Shown piece by piece: positions 1 through 13,933 of a stretch of 64,000 bases of DNA. This DNA comes from Plantago elongata (lineage: Eukaryota; Streptophyta; Magnoliopsida; Lamiales; Plantaginaceae). Under the pieces are notes generated by a model. The model made no database searches. It was not told the DNA's origin and saw only the letters and a list, made by a program, of their open reading frames with translations. The position numbers and the translations under genes are program-made. The stretch's first letter is position 1, and each line of letters begins with the position of its first letter. The stretch spans positions 1 to 64,000 of the forward strand of contig JAYMSP010000042.1 in assembly GCA_036897095.1 (NCBI GenBank), written 5' to 3'.

Positions 1-27
<27 letters not shown>
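1..27. repeat. (AT)n microsatellite at window edge
   Basis: A pure AT dinucleotide run opens the window and probably continues to its left. No gene function is implied. Confidence 0.9.
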
Positions 28-31
<4 letters not shown>

Positions 32-1398
32 CATCATCTGCATTCGATTGTCTACTGTTGAATGATTCTCCATTCCCATTTTAGAATCGACATCGACATC
101 CGCTACCCATTTAAAAACACGCATCTCAATAAACCTCCTATTACAAAACAATACTAGTTCGCAAATGGTTTTATAAATCGAAACTGTTCTAATGACATCT
201 TAAATAATGATGACATATTCAATTCACTATAGCAAAACTAACCAATGCGACAAATCTTAGATTGCTTTTTCTGCCACACAATTGTATTAAACTATTAATT
301 AATTCATCACCAAGATTTTCCGTTTATAATTATAGAATAATAACGATAATAAGTTAATAATGCGACGCCAAATAAAGGGTTTTATGAGGAGACTAGTGAC
401 AATAATTAGTCAAATCTATGTGCTAGCTCCGTGAATAACGAAATTTTGTTCGGGAAAGAGACGGTGACTTTTCACTATGTGACAAATTAAACCCAAATTA
501 TGCGATGATAAAATTAATAAATAAAATTGGAAAGAATATGATCCACTGTTTCTATTGTTTGTCTGTACCTGGGCACTATATAGTAATAGTAGTAGTACTA
601 TATACCAAACGTATGTTACAAGTAAACATAGTCAAAAACTGTACATTATTAAATGATATGCTATCTTACCGCCTATTCAATTCAAATCCACCTAAACTTT
701 ATTTATTTCTGTCCTGTCACATATATAACCTGCTTGGACTAATATGGATCGCCAGAACTGGACCAATTAGGAAAATAGATTTTTGCTTGGTTGACCTGAA
801 ATTTATTAAAATGAACCGAATAAACTCGTACAAAATTAAACTAAATGAAACTGAATTAAATTGAAGTAATATAACAAATTAAACTAAATCGAACTGAACA
901 GAACTGAAGTAATTTTCAGAACAAAGCCTAACAAGAAGAATTAAACAATATGTTAGTTTCATTCACATGATTTTTGTTGTTTAGAAACGTTTGTTTAATT
1001 GCTTCTATACCCATATACTCCAACGATTCATATACTATGTCAAAATTTTTAAATTTAACTATAAAAACAGAATCATAATATTATATTTACGTTTTAAATT
1101 ATATAGCATAGATTCAATTTCAAATAAAACTAAAATTATATGTTACCATGTTACTTAATCACAAACTAGAAAGGCAAATACCAAAAGGAAGTACTTTCAT
1201 GGAAAACGTTCTTGCCAAAATTTTCACCAAAAACCCTAATTCCATTGTGAAAAATTCACAAAACTGACAAAACAATTTACTTCATAATTCCCTAGATAAT
1301 TTCCCCTGAGTTATATAATTTTTCCTTGATTCGATTTTGTCTTGGATTTTAGCTCTATAAAAGAGCTTACCTTTTGACAAGAATGAAATTCAGACTCC
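28..1398. other. AT-rich spacer, no convincing gene
   Basis: This spacer is AT-rich and broken by stops in all frames. Around 800-935 it carries a run rich in GAACTGAACTGAA-like words that ends in GAACAAAGCC followed by TAA. The same end occurs in the Tourist-type element near 21.1 kb, so this is probably a worn relative. The 119-residue open frame at 505-864 resembles no family I know and looks like chance. Confidence 0.6.
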
Positions 1399-2028
1399 AT
1401 GCACATAGAAGATATCATGTTTTGTCCCAAGTTAGGTTCCATTTTAATCGTTTTGTTCATATTATCCATTAAAGATCCTGAAGCATGTCCAATGTCGTGC
1501 TTTCTTCACCATTACCATGTATATATCACCAGCAAAATCCCAAACTCTACAGTGACACATCATTGCCATAAGAAAGATCATGATATCGGTCTGCAAACAC
1601 TTAAGTGACTAGTTGGTATTGAATTCGAATTGAATTTTACCAATTCGAATGGCCTGTTTTGTAAACAAAACAGACCATTTGAATTGGCAAAAGCCGATTC
1701 GAATTTTATACCAATCAGATCCGTGTTGTATGACATTCAGTTCTGTTGGAGTTTGCGTCAAACCAAATACTGGTGTGAGATTACATGGAAGTCAAACAAA
1801 TTGACTCTTGATGTTTTCAGTGGCAAGATTCTTGATGCTGTATGGTGTGATAGGTACGATTGGCAAATGAAACCTGATGGAATTTATGTAGTTTGTAATG
1901 GCAGAGAACTAGGGAAGGCGTATTCTTCTTGGAATGGGACCAGTACTGTTGCCAATTCACAGCTTTGCCAAAGCATGGATGAAGATGAAGATGAATGCAC
2001 ATGCCTTAACCAAGACATTGCCGTTTAA
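1399..2028 (+). pseudogene. S1/SPH-like self-incompatibility-type secreted protein, split by a small foldback element
   Basis: The 5' half (1399-1605) starts with a hydrophobic signal-like stretch (GSILIVLFILS). It continues into VYITSKIPNSTVTHHCHKKDHDIG-type sequence, the N-terminal hallmark of plant S1 / S-protein homologues (HCxSKDDDLG). The 3' half (from about 1715) gives SVLYDIQFCWSLRQTKYWC and later LDAVWCDRYDWQMKPDGIYV. These correspond to the family's central FxFxxNFWGTTLFxC region and its C-terminal WxIxxDGxY region. Family members are small (about 120-150 aa), secreted and usually intronless. Between the halves lies a ~105 bp inverted-repeat element (see 1613-1714). Both halves are in the same frame, and the intervening element is open except for one TGA at 1606-1608 at the left junction. 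It may be a recent pseudogene, or a gene that splices the insert out. Acidic residues (DEDEDEC) at the C end are unusual. Confidence 0.65.
1613..1714. mobile_element. Small foldback MITE inside the S1-like gene
   Basis: The left end TTGGTATTGAATTCGAATTG matches the reverse complement of the right end, TTGGTATAAAATTCGAATCG. The centre is a near-perfect hairpin (GGCCTGTTTTGT / ACAAAACAGACC). This is a terminal-inverted-repeat element of about 100 bp with no coding capacity. A clean target-site duplication was not found, so the superfamily is open. A similar left end (GTGACTGTTTGGTATAGAAT) occurs near 5909, which suggests the true left border may reach back to about 1605. Confidence 0.7.
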
Positions 2029-5000
2029 CTAAGAACTATAGATGATAAATGCAAATGGGGCGACCAATGAAAAGTTGTTAAAGATCGGTTCAAATTGAAA
2101 TTAAGACAACTTGAATTTTTGTATAATTTTCATATAAAAAGTATAGCTGAAATTGAGTTGCCCCAGTTTTAATTCTAAACCAAATAATTCATCGAAGTAT
2201 TTTAGTTATCTTGTCGTTCATCATTTTTTTTTTGGTTAAATATTGAAAGATATACCCCTATATAATACCAAACAAGTCTTTGTAATGTGTTACAGTTTTT
2301 AATAATTAAAGTATGTTTAATATTTTTATTATTTAATTTTGCATCGAAGGAGAATTGAAAATTGATACGTACAAGGACTATGATTTTTACCTACAATACA
2401 TAACACCATAGATCCAAGATAATCCCTAAATCAAGTCTGCTGCAAAGATAATACAATTTGTATTGAATAGTGATGTTATACTAGTAAAGTTTATTGATTA
2501 GTATTTTATTTGAATAGATATTAAAGTTAATGTTCGGCTCGTTTGATTAAGTGATTGAGTTGAATTTGAATTCAATTTTATAGTATTATAACATTTAGTT
2601 AAAATTATTTTTAATTTTGTTAATACAATAATGTATTCGGTAATGAGTTTGAACTCGATTTTATGCTAATTTTCCAGTAGTTGAGTTTAACCCAAACTTG
2701 ATTTGTGATTGAACTTAAGTTATATCATGATATTATATGGACTGTCTTGTATATTGATTCTAGAAATACATGTGCTATAGTATCAGTTATGAGTAGGATT
2801 GAGAACGACTGGAGTTGAAATTATGTAAGCTCGAAGTATTTTGTCTAGGCTAAGCTTCGCAACATGTATGTACTCACACTAAATTTGTCACGATCTTCAC
2901 AACTTGGAATTGAACTTGGCAAGGCATATATATTTTTCTTTTCGAGCTCCACCTACAAAGTCGTAATTTCAAAACTTGAATATTTGGAATTTAATAATTG
3001 AATATAACTCCATTCACAAATTATCAAATTTTGCTCACCGAAAAACATATACCATACAAGTATAATTTATACAATAATTCTACTTCGAATTTGAACTGTT
3101 AGAGCGGCTTTTGTAAATATTATCAATTATGAATTGTACATAACCCTATCCTACCTAAGTGATGAGAATTTGGAATAGTGAAAATTTAATGATAGATCCA
3201 ATAAAATGGATCAATAATGGAATGGGATGAAGAAATGAAGGGGATAGATATGTAGCCAGCTAAGAGGTCCACGTAAGTGGAGCGTATGGAACAAGCAAGA
3301 GGTCCATACTAGTGTGGGTAGAAGACAACGTTATGGTGATGTCAAATGGTCCGAATCAAATGAAAAAGAAATAATATAGAATTACCGTGTGGGTCCGGGC
3401 AGATGAGATGAGCCACGTGTGGGGTTGACAGTGGTCACTAGACGACCAACCGCCGCGCATTGGATTACGGGGTTGTGGCCCCGTCCCGTTTAATCACCTC
3501 AAATTAGATTACTGATTAGTGCTAATCTAATTATATTACTAATATAATACTAGTAGGATTGGATTATCTATTATCCTAACTATTCATTATCTTCTTCATT
3601 TTAATACATTAGTACTTCTACTTCTTTCTTTCTTTCTTTTACTACTAGATCACTAGATAGGGAATAATCATGCCGCTAATCATGTTCCTATGATCCTATC
3701 CGATCCTATCCTTACTAGCCAGGCCCAAGAATCTTCTTCCATTTTTATATAGCACCATGCCTGTATTATACTTCTAACTATCTTCTTAAACGTCGAGTCA
3801 TGCTTCTAACAATTAAATACTCAAAATCAAGGGCTATGTTGATGATATCCTCTTTTAGGTCTCGACTTGAACATATGCATACACTCCATCATCAAGTCCC
3901 GGACGTAACTTGAGGCGAGATAATGAACTCCAAAGTTTTATTGATAGCGTTAGAATTGTTGAGAAAGAGTGCAGTAGACGGGATAGATATGCTCGTAACC
4001 TACATTCAAATCGATTGTATATGTAAAATGAAATTTGAGTTAGTATGACCATATTGAGAATAGTTGAAATGACATATGATTATTTCTAATCTTATATTCA
4101 TTATTAATATTTGATGCCAAAGTGTTGTGGTATGGTTATTTATATGTAATGATAGAACCATAAATTGATCGATACAGATCACTTGAGCTAGTGTGATCAC
4201 ATAGGATATCACCTCACGTACGTCACACTAGTATCATATCGTCCGCTTTAATCTGGAGACCACCTGAATTTAATTTTAAAACCATCCAAAAAGCTTCATA
4301 TTATTTGAAAATGTGTTCTACTTTATTTCTGTCGTTCTTAATCGATGAAGGATACGAGAGATAACAGTAATGAATAACTCTCCACACTCGTGTGTAAGGG
4401 TGCAATTTGCAATCATGTGACTCGGATTGGGTTCGAATGCAGGAAGGAGAGTGATGAAAAATCCTATAAACATGCTACAGTTTGAACTGAAACTTGATTT
4501 CAGTTCTAGACTAAAATCAAGTGATTACGGTTGATTTCATGCTCAAATGAGAGGTGGAGTGATCATTTAATTATCTTCACGATGAAATTGCCGCATATAT
4601 TGAAGTTTGAATCAAGAAGTTTAAATTTTAAAAGTCTTGGTGCTAGATTTAAGTTCTAATTAGCTGTAGCTAGCTAGCTGCTCGATCGATTCAAATTTAT
4701 TTTGAAACGGTCCAAAGGGCAAACGTGATTTATTTAATACATGCTGATGAGATTGAAAATGACTCTTATTTTGCTCTTCTCCTATTGTTTTTCTTAAAGT
4801 TATCATGAATAATATTAATACTTAATTATTAATTGGAATATTATAGCTAGTTGGTATTAATAAGACAAACTTATTACTGATATGTCACTACTCGATCGAT
4901 CGATTTAGTGCTGTAGATTTGACTCACTTTCGAGATATCGAATGTAGATGGATGGACGTGTATATACCACATCAATGCCAGTTAACTTGATGTTACACCA

Positions 5001-8000
5001 TTCATTTTCCTAAATATAATTCACACTATATAGTATAAAACTCATTAATTAACATACCTATAAGCTATCGCTATCAATATTGCATTATGGTAGGTCATGT
5101 TATAATACACATAAACAAACAATATAGTATTTAAGATGTAAAATATTATTGACCAGGTTTAAACGGTGGTGAATCCAAAGACATATTCTAAAAGGTCGAT
5201 ATTATAAAGAATTCTTCGACAAAAAATTCACCGATAAATATTACTTCCTCCGTCCAAACTATAATGTACTTTTAAGTATATATTAAACTATACTCGTAGC
5301 ATTGAAGGGTCGCAAATAAAATAAAAGGCACATTTGAGGAGAAAAGGAAAACATATAGAGTAAGTCATAGAGAGTCTAAATAATTTTTCTAGAAAACGAT
5401 CAATATTGTAAATTAAATATTTATATTTATATTAATAGTATTTTTTTATAATACAATAATACTTATTGTGTGAACAATATAGTCTATATTAAACTAATAA
5501 TAGCTACGGGTTAGGAAATAAAAAAGTCTATATTTATTGTGTGAACAATAATATTTATTAATAACATCGTCTACATATATAGATCGTGTTTAGATAATCC
5601 AGCTTGACCCCCTTCCTTCGCCACATTATACTATATTTAAATATATTAGTCGGTCCATTAAATCCCTTTTAATATTTTGTGCTTCGCAGTTTGCAAAAGC
5701 TGTTAAAATCGGAAGAGCTCGTGAAATGCTTTAATCTTTTTTTTTCCCCTTAAAATGACAAAATAAGTTATTGAATTCGTAATATCAAAATGTTTACCTG
5801 AGTGATGAGTATAAAGAATATTCATGACATTGAGTAATTGCACAATAATCATCACCATGTTACACAAAACTAGCGTAATGCACACATAGCTTCCCATCCC
5901 AGTATGTTAGTGACTGTTTGGTATAGAATTTGAGTAGAATTATTTAAATTTAAATTAAATTTTTATGTGTGTTTTTAGATAAAAATGTAACAGAACTGAA
6001 TTGCAGTTCTACGCAAAATACACCCGTACAATCTTCTTTTCCACCATTCTAATTTTTACATAGCATTATCCAAATCTTCACCAGTAAATTAATGAGTAAA
6101 AGTAATAATTATACTATTAATCATCCACTTTTAGCTTGGGAAGAAAATTATAAAAGATGAAAATAAAATTATCAATTACTACTATACAGTAAAATAGCTA
6201 GTAAAAGTAAAAAATATCACTAGCAGATTTTCATGTATACAATCAAACACGGAAAGTTAATGAGATTTGTATGATCCCTAAGCAATCAACAATCAACATG
6301 ATTAACATGCATCGTTGTAGTACCAGTTAGTACATTATTACTTTGATAATTATTACAATCAAAATTAAAGTGTGTTCTATTTAATTGAGATTTAATTAAC
6401 TAAATTAAATTGAACTGGATTAAAATAAAATATAAATTATAACTAAATCGAACTGAACTGAACTGAATTAAACTTCGTAAAACTGAACTAAAATAATTTT
6501 TAGTTGAAAATAATATACCCTTCATCGAGTTATGTGATTTCGTCCTACCTTAATTAAGCTATAGCAAGTTAAGCTTCCTCAACATGCAGAATTATTCTTA
6601 TCCTAGTCTAGTTAATTAAGATCACATAACTCAGCTCGCAATATTATAATTAAATGTGCTGTTCCTATATATCTATTGTAGTAAGATTTTACATGATTAA
6701 TTCGATCTTCGTCCAATCCAGTTACCTTAGCATACAGATGAAGTTTGGTCTTAAATGCACCAATAATTCAGAATTCCCTAAATATTGTGATCCAAAGAGT
6801 ATAGCCCAATACAACTTTAACGAAATTTTACGCCTCAATTAATACTTACAAATCCACATGTCTTCTGGAAGAGGATTGTAATTGTTTTGAAAAATCAAAT
6901 CTTAAGATAATTAGATCACATACGTATCACAAAGGTTAGTAATTTATATGGTCAAGTTGTGAAAACAACAAAATTAATGTTCCCTAGAAAACGTACATTT
7001 GATCACACTCCTTTGGCACTTTAGCAGGCAACAAATTGTACACTATAGTAAAAGCTAAAATCAAATATTCCCACGCACGTATGGATAAAGCTAATTGGGC
7101 GACCCATCGATCACGATACATTTTGAACTTTAACTTGATGATCGATCATGCATGATATATACTCATATAACCTAGATAAGCCAAAGTTCATTAAACAATG
7201 CTAAGTTAAAGTACTCTAAATGAATATGCTTTTGGTTAACAATGGGCTACTTCTCCTCCATTCCCGGCTCATTTTACCTTGAACCCACAAGGATTTATTA
7301 ATACCCGATATAAGGAGTCTTAGAATTGTTTTGATATTATGAGATGGAATTGTATATCTCACTTCCAAAACCTCAAGACGTAGCTTATTTCTTAAAGATT
7401 GACGGACTAGAACTTGAATTGAATTGAGACAACTCAACTTGAGTTGAACTTTTATATTATAAAAAATCAATTTCAGCTGAGTTGTTTTAATTAAAATTCT
7501 AACTCAAGCATTCATTAAATTTCTTTTATTATCACGTTGAAATTGATTATGCAACATTGAATCCGGTTAATAAGAACAAAGACTTGACATGTTTGTAATT
7601 TGTATTCTATTGTGTGATTTCATGAGTTTACATGCTCATGTGCAGATGTAAAGATCGTCGATTGGTTTTCTTTTTTAAACGGTTAAAGAGTAACTCAAAC
7701 CCCTACCTACTGGTTAGGGTTGAAGCGTATTACCAATTAAATTACGTTTCGTTGTTAATTATCGATCGATTTGGTTTTAAACTTTTGAAAAGGAAAAAAA
7801 GAAAAGCAATTGGAAGGATATTTGAATGATGAATTTAATTAAAGCAGCAAAAGTACTAAGAAAAGGGGAATATCTCTAGAAGGATACACATATTCACATG
7901 CACACGATCAAAGCAGGAAGGTAGAAGGAAAGGAGTAAAACAAAAGAAAGAACATCATGAAAGAAAAGAGATTAATGGATGGTTCAAGATACAATTTGAA

Positions 8001-9596
8001 TGAGAAAATTTAAAATTTTATATAAAAAAATGTAATTTGCATTGAATTTTTTTAAATTTAAATCGTATTTTAAATAGTTATTAAATATTTTTATAAATAA
8101 TTAATTAGTAAATTAATTTTAATTACAAGGATGGCTAGCTTTTATCATGCCGTAATCAGCTCACGTGTCAGTGGATCGCGTTCACACTCATTCAAGATCA
8201 TCAACTGGTTTACCGGTCAAAACTAACAACGTGTGTCTCTCTGTTATTGTACGTATACCTCATCATTTACATGTCTACTCCCTCAAATTACTCAATATAT
8301 GAAACAATACCAATAATTTTTTCGCAAATCAACTTAATACGGAATTGTTAAAGTAGAGGTGGAAAGTAAATTACGCTTAATATACAATTGAACTATTAAC
8401 ATATATTAAATTATTATTCATATGTTAAATTTTAATGATTAAAGTTTACTTGATAAACGGTTTTTGAAATTATATTTACATTTATAAAGTTTTCCTCTGT
8501 ACCAGTAAGATTCTTCACCACATTATTGGAGTACTTCATGTGGATATATTATTGGCCACCTTACTTACTATGTCAAAATCTTGACCTTCTAATGTGATAT
8601 TGGTCTACACACAAAGAATGGTAATATCAATAGAGGGTTCTCACATATAATTGATGCTTGAATGAATCTGCATGTGATCCATGAAGCGTGTCGAGGAAAT
8701 GTTATTTGAAATTAATGGTAAGATGATTTATTTCAAACTAATAAATTGAGAGTTTAAATTATACTATAATCGTTTAAAATAAATATGTATTGGGGGAGAA
8801 GACTACAATAAATTGTTTGCATCTCATGAATATGAATGCGTTTGCCATCCACATTGAATGCTCTTTACCAGCCCATTTTTGCTTTCTTGCTCCTCCGTAC
8901 AGTCTCCCACCGCCATTTTCAGTCAACCCTTTATAATTCCATTCAACAATTTACAACAAATTAAATCATTTCATTTCTAATAATTATATATCATGCTGCT
9001 CTATGTCCATACTTCACGCTAGTCAATCCAATAAAACAAAATAAAAATAAAAAATCAGCTGCATATAAACAAAGGTAAGAATATATATCCAAAATTCATA
9101 AAATAAGAAAAGGTGAGAATTAATTATATACATATAGGCTAGCTAATTGACAAAGATTGATAGTAATTGGGAGGTTGCTAGAGTAGCTAAAAGCAAAAAA
9201 ATTTGAACCCATACTTACATATGTGTCCATATTATAATTAGCAATTTAATTGGCAAGTGAGTCCCATTAATCTTCTCCCATACACTAACAAAAGGAGAAA
9301 TATATATCATCATCATCATCATCTTCTTATATCTCTCTACCTCTACTCCTCCAATGCCAATCCACTACTTCTCTCTATTTTCACTTTTTATCTTGTCTCT
9401 CTACTAGAGTGCAACACAAGATAGAAACCAAAACCAAGACCAAGCCAGGCCAGGCCCCTCTTATTTAATGATCCAACAGATTTTCCCATAAATCTCTCTT
9501 CTACCTATATCTCCAAAGATTCATTCCTTTTCATTTTCATTCTCATTTACATACTAGCTACTACTACTACTACTACTACTGATCAATTGTACCATC
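2029..9596. other. 7.5 kb AT-rich intergenic region upstream of the WRKY gene
   Basis: I see no gene here; the open frames are short and unlike known families. Visible pieces are a G-box CACGTG near 3413 and an ABRE-like CACGTGTC near 8161. There is a fragment with the Stowaway-like end CTCCGTCC near 5247, a GAACTGAACTGAACTGAA-rich Tourist-like remnant at about 6371-6505, and a foldback-type end near 5909. W-box cores (TTGAC) occur on either strand near 8215, 8580 and 8925. These could serve the WRKY gene, since WRKY promoters are often W-box regulated, but that is inference. Confidence 0.5.
9557..9580 (+). repeat. (ACT)n microsatellite in the WRKY 5'UTR
   Basis: About eight CTA/ACT units lie just upstream of the WRKY start codon. 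They fall within the probable 5' untranslated leader, which is otherwise pyrimidine-rich (CTCTCT tracts at 9330-9560). Confidence 0.8.
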
Positions 9597-11291
9597 ATGG
9601 AGATGAAGCAGAACCAATTGCAACAAGATCAGTACTACCATGTCAAAATGGAGGGCTGTTTGCTTAACAACAATAACAACATGAACACCAACAATCCACT
9701 ACTTCTCCCACCATCAACACCTTCTTCATTCTTGGAGAACAACAACAACTACTACTACAACAACAATAACTTGTTTGATTACTATGGCAATATTGAAGGT
9801 GAAAAGAACAACTTCACATCTTCTTTAGGGTTTATGGAGTTGCTTGGTATGCAAGATTTTGCTGACTTTGATCATGTCTTGCCTGCTTCTTCATCACCTA
9901 TCCAGCTTCATAATCATCAGGCTCAGATCCATCAGGAATCATCTGAGGTCTTGAACACACCTGCTACACCTAACTCTTCATCTATTTCCTCTGAATCTGT
10001 TGGTGGTCTCAATGAAAAGGAGACTACTCCAGTTGATGCTGCTGATGAACAAGAAGATCAAGAAGTGGAAGAAGAAGAAGAAGATCACAAGAGGACCAAG
10101 AAAGAGTAAGTTTCTTTTCCTTCTTTCTTTTTATTATTTTTTTTCCTTTTTGAGTCTTCTTTTTTTATTTTGACAAAGTCAAACAAAGGGAGATTCTTCA
10201 ATTTGTTTTTACTATGTGATTAGGTCATTTTACATGTGTTGGTACACATTGTAGCACTGATCTGATCAGTGTTTATTATCAGAATTCATCATAATATATT
10301 AGTAAAAAGATTTCAGTTATGATTAGTATTGATTTCACACTTAGTGTGAATGAAAAGGGATATACAATTAGTAGAAAACATGATCTTGTATTTAGAGGGT
10401 TGGTTTTATTTTGAGCTAGTTATTAATACTGGGGTTTTCACTGTGTGTATGAATCATTATTGACTACAGGTTGAAGGCAAAGAAAACAAGTCAGAAGAAG
10501 CAGAGAGAGCCAAGATTTGCTTTCATGACAAAGAGTGAGGTTGATCATCTTGAAGATGGTTATAGATGGAGAAAGTATGGACAAAAAGCTGTCAAAAATA
10601 GCCCTTTCCCTAGGTATACAATCATATCCTTCATTAAATCCTTCCTGTACTATCTTCTCTTAACATTTTAACTAATGCATTCTCTTTCTACCTTGCAATT
10701 TTAGGGTTTATCCTTGCTATAATCTTGCTATTTTAACACTTGTGTTTTTGAAAACTATGAGGACCAGTTGATTATTTAGCCAAGAAAATCACACCCCCTA
10801 ACCTTTAGTCCTTTTTAGATAATACACCCCAATAATTCTTTCTAGTGGAAACTAATCAACTGTGATATATATGATGTGCAATTAAGTTGCATTTCATGTA
10901 GATAGCCTTATATACAATGATTCTAATTAATTTTGGTTAATTAATTAGGAGCTACTATAGGTGCACAAGTGCACAATGCAATGTGAAGAAAAGGGTGGAG
11001 AGAAATTTCAATGATCCAGCCATTGTTGTCACAACTTATGAAGGCCAACACACTCATCCAAGCCCAACGTTGCCGCGCTCCGCCGCCATGCCGCATTTCT
11101 CAGCCGCTACGTCTTTCGCTGATCAAATGATGATGGCTAGTCCACACCATCAGTTTCCACATTTGAACAATTATCATATGAATCAGCAGCATATGATCAA
11201 CAGCTCACCTGCCCTGCTAACAGACAATGGGCTTCTTCAAGATATGGTGCCTAGCTGGTCCTTTGTTAAGAAGGAAAATGATCATGAGTAA
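9597..11291 (+). CDS. Group IIc WRKY transcription factor, 331 aa, three exons
   Basis: Exons are 9597-10105, 10470-10613 and 10949-11291, and the joined frame closes at TAA. The protein is a nuclear DNA-binding factor expected to bind W-boxes (TTGAC[C/T]). The N-terminal ~160 residues are rich in Asn, Ser and Gln with an acidic EEEEEDH tail, followed by a basic stretch. The single WRKY domain begins around residue 190 with [20 protein letters not shown]. It continues after the intron with [18 protein letters not shown] and a C-X4-C-X23-H-X1-H zinc finger, which together define group IIc. The second intron splits the codon of the PR arginine, the conserved WRKY intron position. The wording [24 protein letters not shown] resembles the WRKY48/57/23/28/71 set; which member it is cannot be settled by eye. 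The start ATG sits in ATCATGG context. The poly-Asn runs are low-complexity and may vary in length. Confidence 0.96.
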
Positions 11292-13933
11292 CCAATTAAA
11301 TCATGTTTTTTGTGTAAGTTCTCTTTACTGACTCTAAAAGTTAATTCATGTTGTTCTTAGTGTATGTCATTTTAGTATAGCACTAGAAACCCTAATGGTT
11401 CACATTGGAGGTTTTGTATTTTCTAGCTATGATCATCGATCGATCTATATATGTCGGGTTATTTTTAATTGCATTTCTTGATTTGTATCTAATCTCTAGT
11501 TCTAGTGCTAAGATCAATTACTTTATGAATGTAGCAGTTGTATCTAATTACTCTATATTCTACTAATCTGAGATATCTTCTAGTATTAGTTGTTGGATCT
11601 TCTGTTTAGCTATTCTTGTTTGCATGCACTTTATTCTCCAATTCAATGTACAAGAACGCGTTTTCACATTTGTGCACATTGAAGAATATGACTATCTATC
11701 TCATAAGACCACATATATTGTGATACCTTAGTGGGAAATTAATTGGATATGTATGAAAAGAATCTATACGTTTCATACTTGATCTATTTCTTTCACACCG
11801 ATATTTTGGATTCGAGTTAGCATTGGTCGGCCTCAAATGAGGGTCCGTTCTTTAGTTTGGGTGTTATATCGGAGAGAACTTTTTGTGCCTAGGAGGGAAC
11901 ATCTCCCATGCTACTTCCTTCGTGCCATTTAGAGTAAAATATTTGTTAAATATACAATTTTTGAGAAAATATATAGTGTGTGGATTAAGAATGAGTTTGA
12001 GATAGAAAAGTACATACGAGTCCAATAATGTGTGGTTTAAAATGAGTTATATTGTGGGGTTATTGTCAAAAATGAAAAAATATTTCGTTATTAACGGGAC
12101 GTCCAAAACGAAATATTATTTCACCTCTAGCAGGACGGAGGGACACTTCAACAAAATTTCCCTTTTCATTGCTTCAAAGAAAGAAAAGAAAAGTATCGCA
12201 AATTCGAATCATACACAACATGTCTCGCGAGTAATATATGTGCACCATATAACGTTTACATAGTATATTGTACTAGAGAAGAGGCGTGCCATGTACTTAT
12301 AAGCTCACAAATCACACATATATTACCTCCTTTAATTATATGTGTAGTTTTCGATGACGACATATGTTAAGCATGTTTACATATAAGAATTTTCAGGTTT
12401 GGACAGGCCCCTACTTGCCCATCCATGGATCTGTCCCAACCTCACTTCTAACGTTATTATCATATGTTAGAATGACAATGATGTGAGTACTCTTGATTAT
12501 GGGATGGATGACATGCACAAATTAAATGAGATGTTAAATATAGTTGACTATTAGCATAAGTAATCTTAATTGAGACAGATTATATGTGACTTATAATATA
12601 TTGATATTACACTAGTAATAGAATGGAGTAGGTGATCAATGTTTTCGACTTCAACAGATGAGTTACGTCTCTAGTACTATCTCTAGTACTATTAGTTTGG
12701 AATCTCATAATTAGTGATAATATGGGCTCTTGTTATATAGTACTCCTACTAATTAAATGGGACCAAAGATCGATCTTTTGAGGCCGTTTCGAAACGAGGG
12801 AATGGTGGAGAAGAAATAATAATTCACTTTTATCAATCTATACCTACCTTTGTCTCCCATTATTGTACCTCTCTTACGTGTGATATATCAAAATGCAATA
12901 GAAAATGATGGGGATTCGATTCATTCAATGGATCTATATAATATGGAACACTAGAAATATGAGAAAAAGATTTGTGATGAAAGATTTTTAATGATGGTAA
13001 ATTTTGTATGACCAGTCCTTGTCCAACCCACATTTAATGCTGATTTGCAAGTCACTCCTACCCCATCAAGTTCCCTTTCTGACAATTAATACTAAATCTA
13101 GAAACTCAGACTGCCATCACAATTCTACACATCTATACTATACACCTTCATTGCTGGAAAATATGTCTCACTTCAACTCATCCATGGACTATTCAACCAC
13201 TAATATCTCCACCACTACTTTCTATTGATCTTGACCTTAAGTTCTAGTATCTCGTTTTGGGGGTTCTCGAGAAATTAGACCGTTAATAAGCGACCTCCCA
13301 AATAAACCGGACGAGATGGTAGTGCAGGTCATGATAATTATCGGAAAAAAGATGCATGATTTTCGCTAAACTAACATATATCCCTGTTAAAAGACGACTA
13401 AGGGGTATGTGATAGTGATACAAAACAAGTGCTGATACAAGACTTTGATGGGAGGGTAATCTTGGTTGATCAACTTGCTTAGTTATACTTACACAGTTAA
13501 ACCCCATGCCTAAATTAACCAGCAGAACCTCCAGATAGGCCTTATAAACTCTTATCCAGCAAAATGATAAGGCCACCCTCCATACGGTACACTTCTGCAT
13601 AACAAAGTTCAGACGTGAGTATTTACGTAAAGTGGATTGATATATGCAACTGTTCTTCTGTATGTGATACTGTTGCATCAAAAGGATTTTGGCAAGAAAG
13701 TAGAGATGTTGGTTAATTCTATTCGTATGATGGATAAAACGTCATAGCTGTGAGACTGTGACTGAAGTTAGAAATTCGCAACTCAGTTTTTAACTGCAAC
13801 GAACGTAATATTACAATTTATATTCCTGATCGGATAAAAAAAGCTGTCAACTGATAAACTAACCAGTTCGGATGGAAGAGGCGGGAAATAAGTATCTCAT
13901 ATCAAATGGGGTGATTGTTGTTACCATCTTGTT
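11292..13933. other. Spacer between the WRKY and FCA-like genes
   Basis: This holds the WRKY 3'UTR, a Stowaway-type element at about 11914-12143, AT-rich sequence with no recognisable gene, and probably the 3'UTR of the minus-strand FCA-like gene just below 13934. An antisense open frame at 13283-13681 has no family likeness and is not called. Confidence 0.6.
11914..12143. mobile_element. Stowaway-type MITE, diverged copy
   Basis: The left end CTTCCTTCGTGCCATTTAG and the right end AGGACGGAGGGAC match the CTCCCTCCGT terminal repeats of Stowaway elements. The inside (ATGTGTGGTTTAAAATGAGT, then TTATTAACGGGACGTCCAAA) is closely similar to the copy at 38035-38253. It is about 230 bp long and non-coding. 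Confidence 0.8.

Noticed and set aside
505-864. 119-residue open frame on the plus strand
   Set aside because: No family likeness, AT-rich codons, no promoter or splice context; it runs into a Tourist-like remnant.
4380-4450. Box B-like GGTTCGAATGC as part of a SINE
   Set aside because: No box A at the right distance upstream and no second copy; chance match.
13283-13681. 132-residue minus-strand frame below the FCA-like gene
   Set aside because: It lies where the FCA-like 3'UTR is expected and shows no domain; the FCA-like stop at 13934 is well supported.
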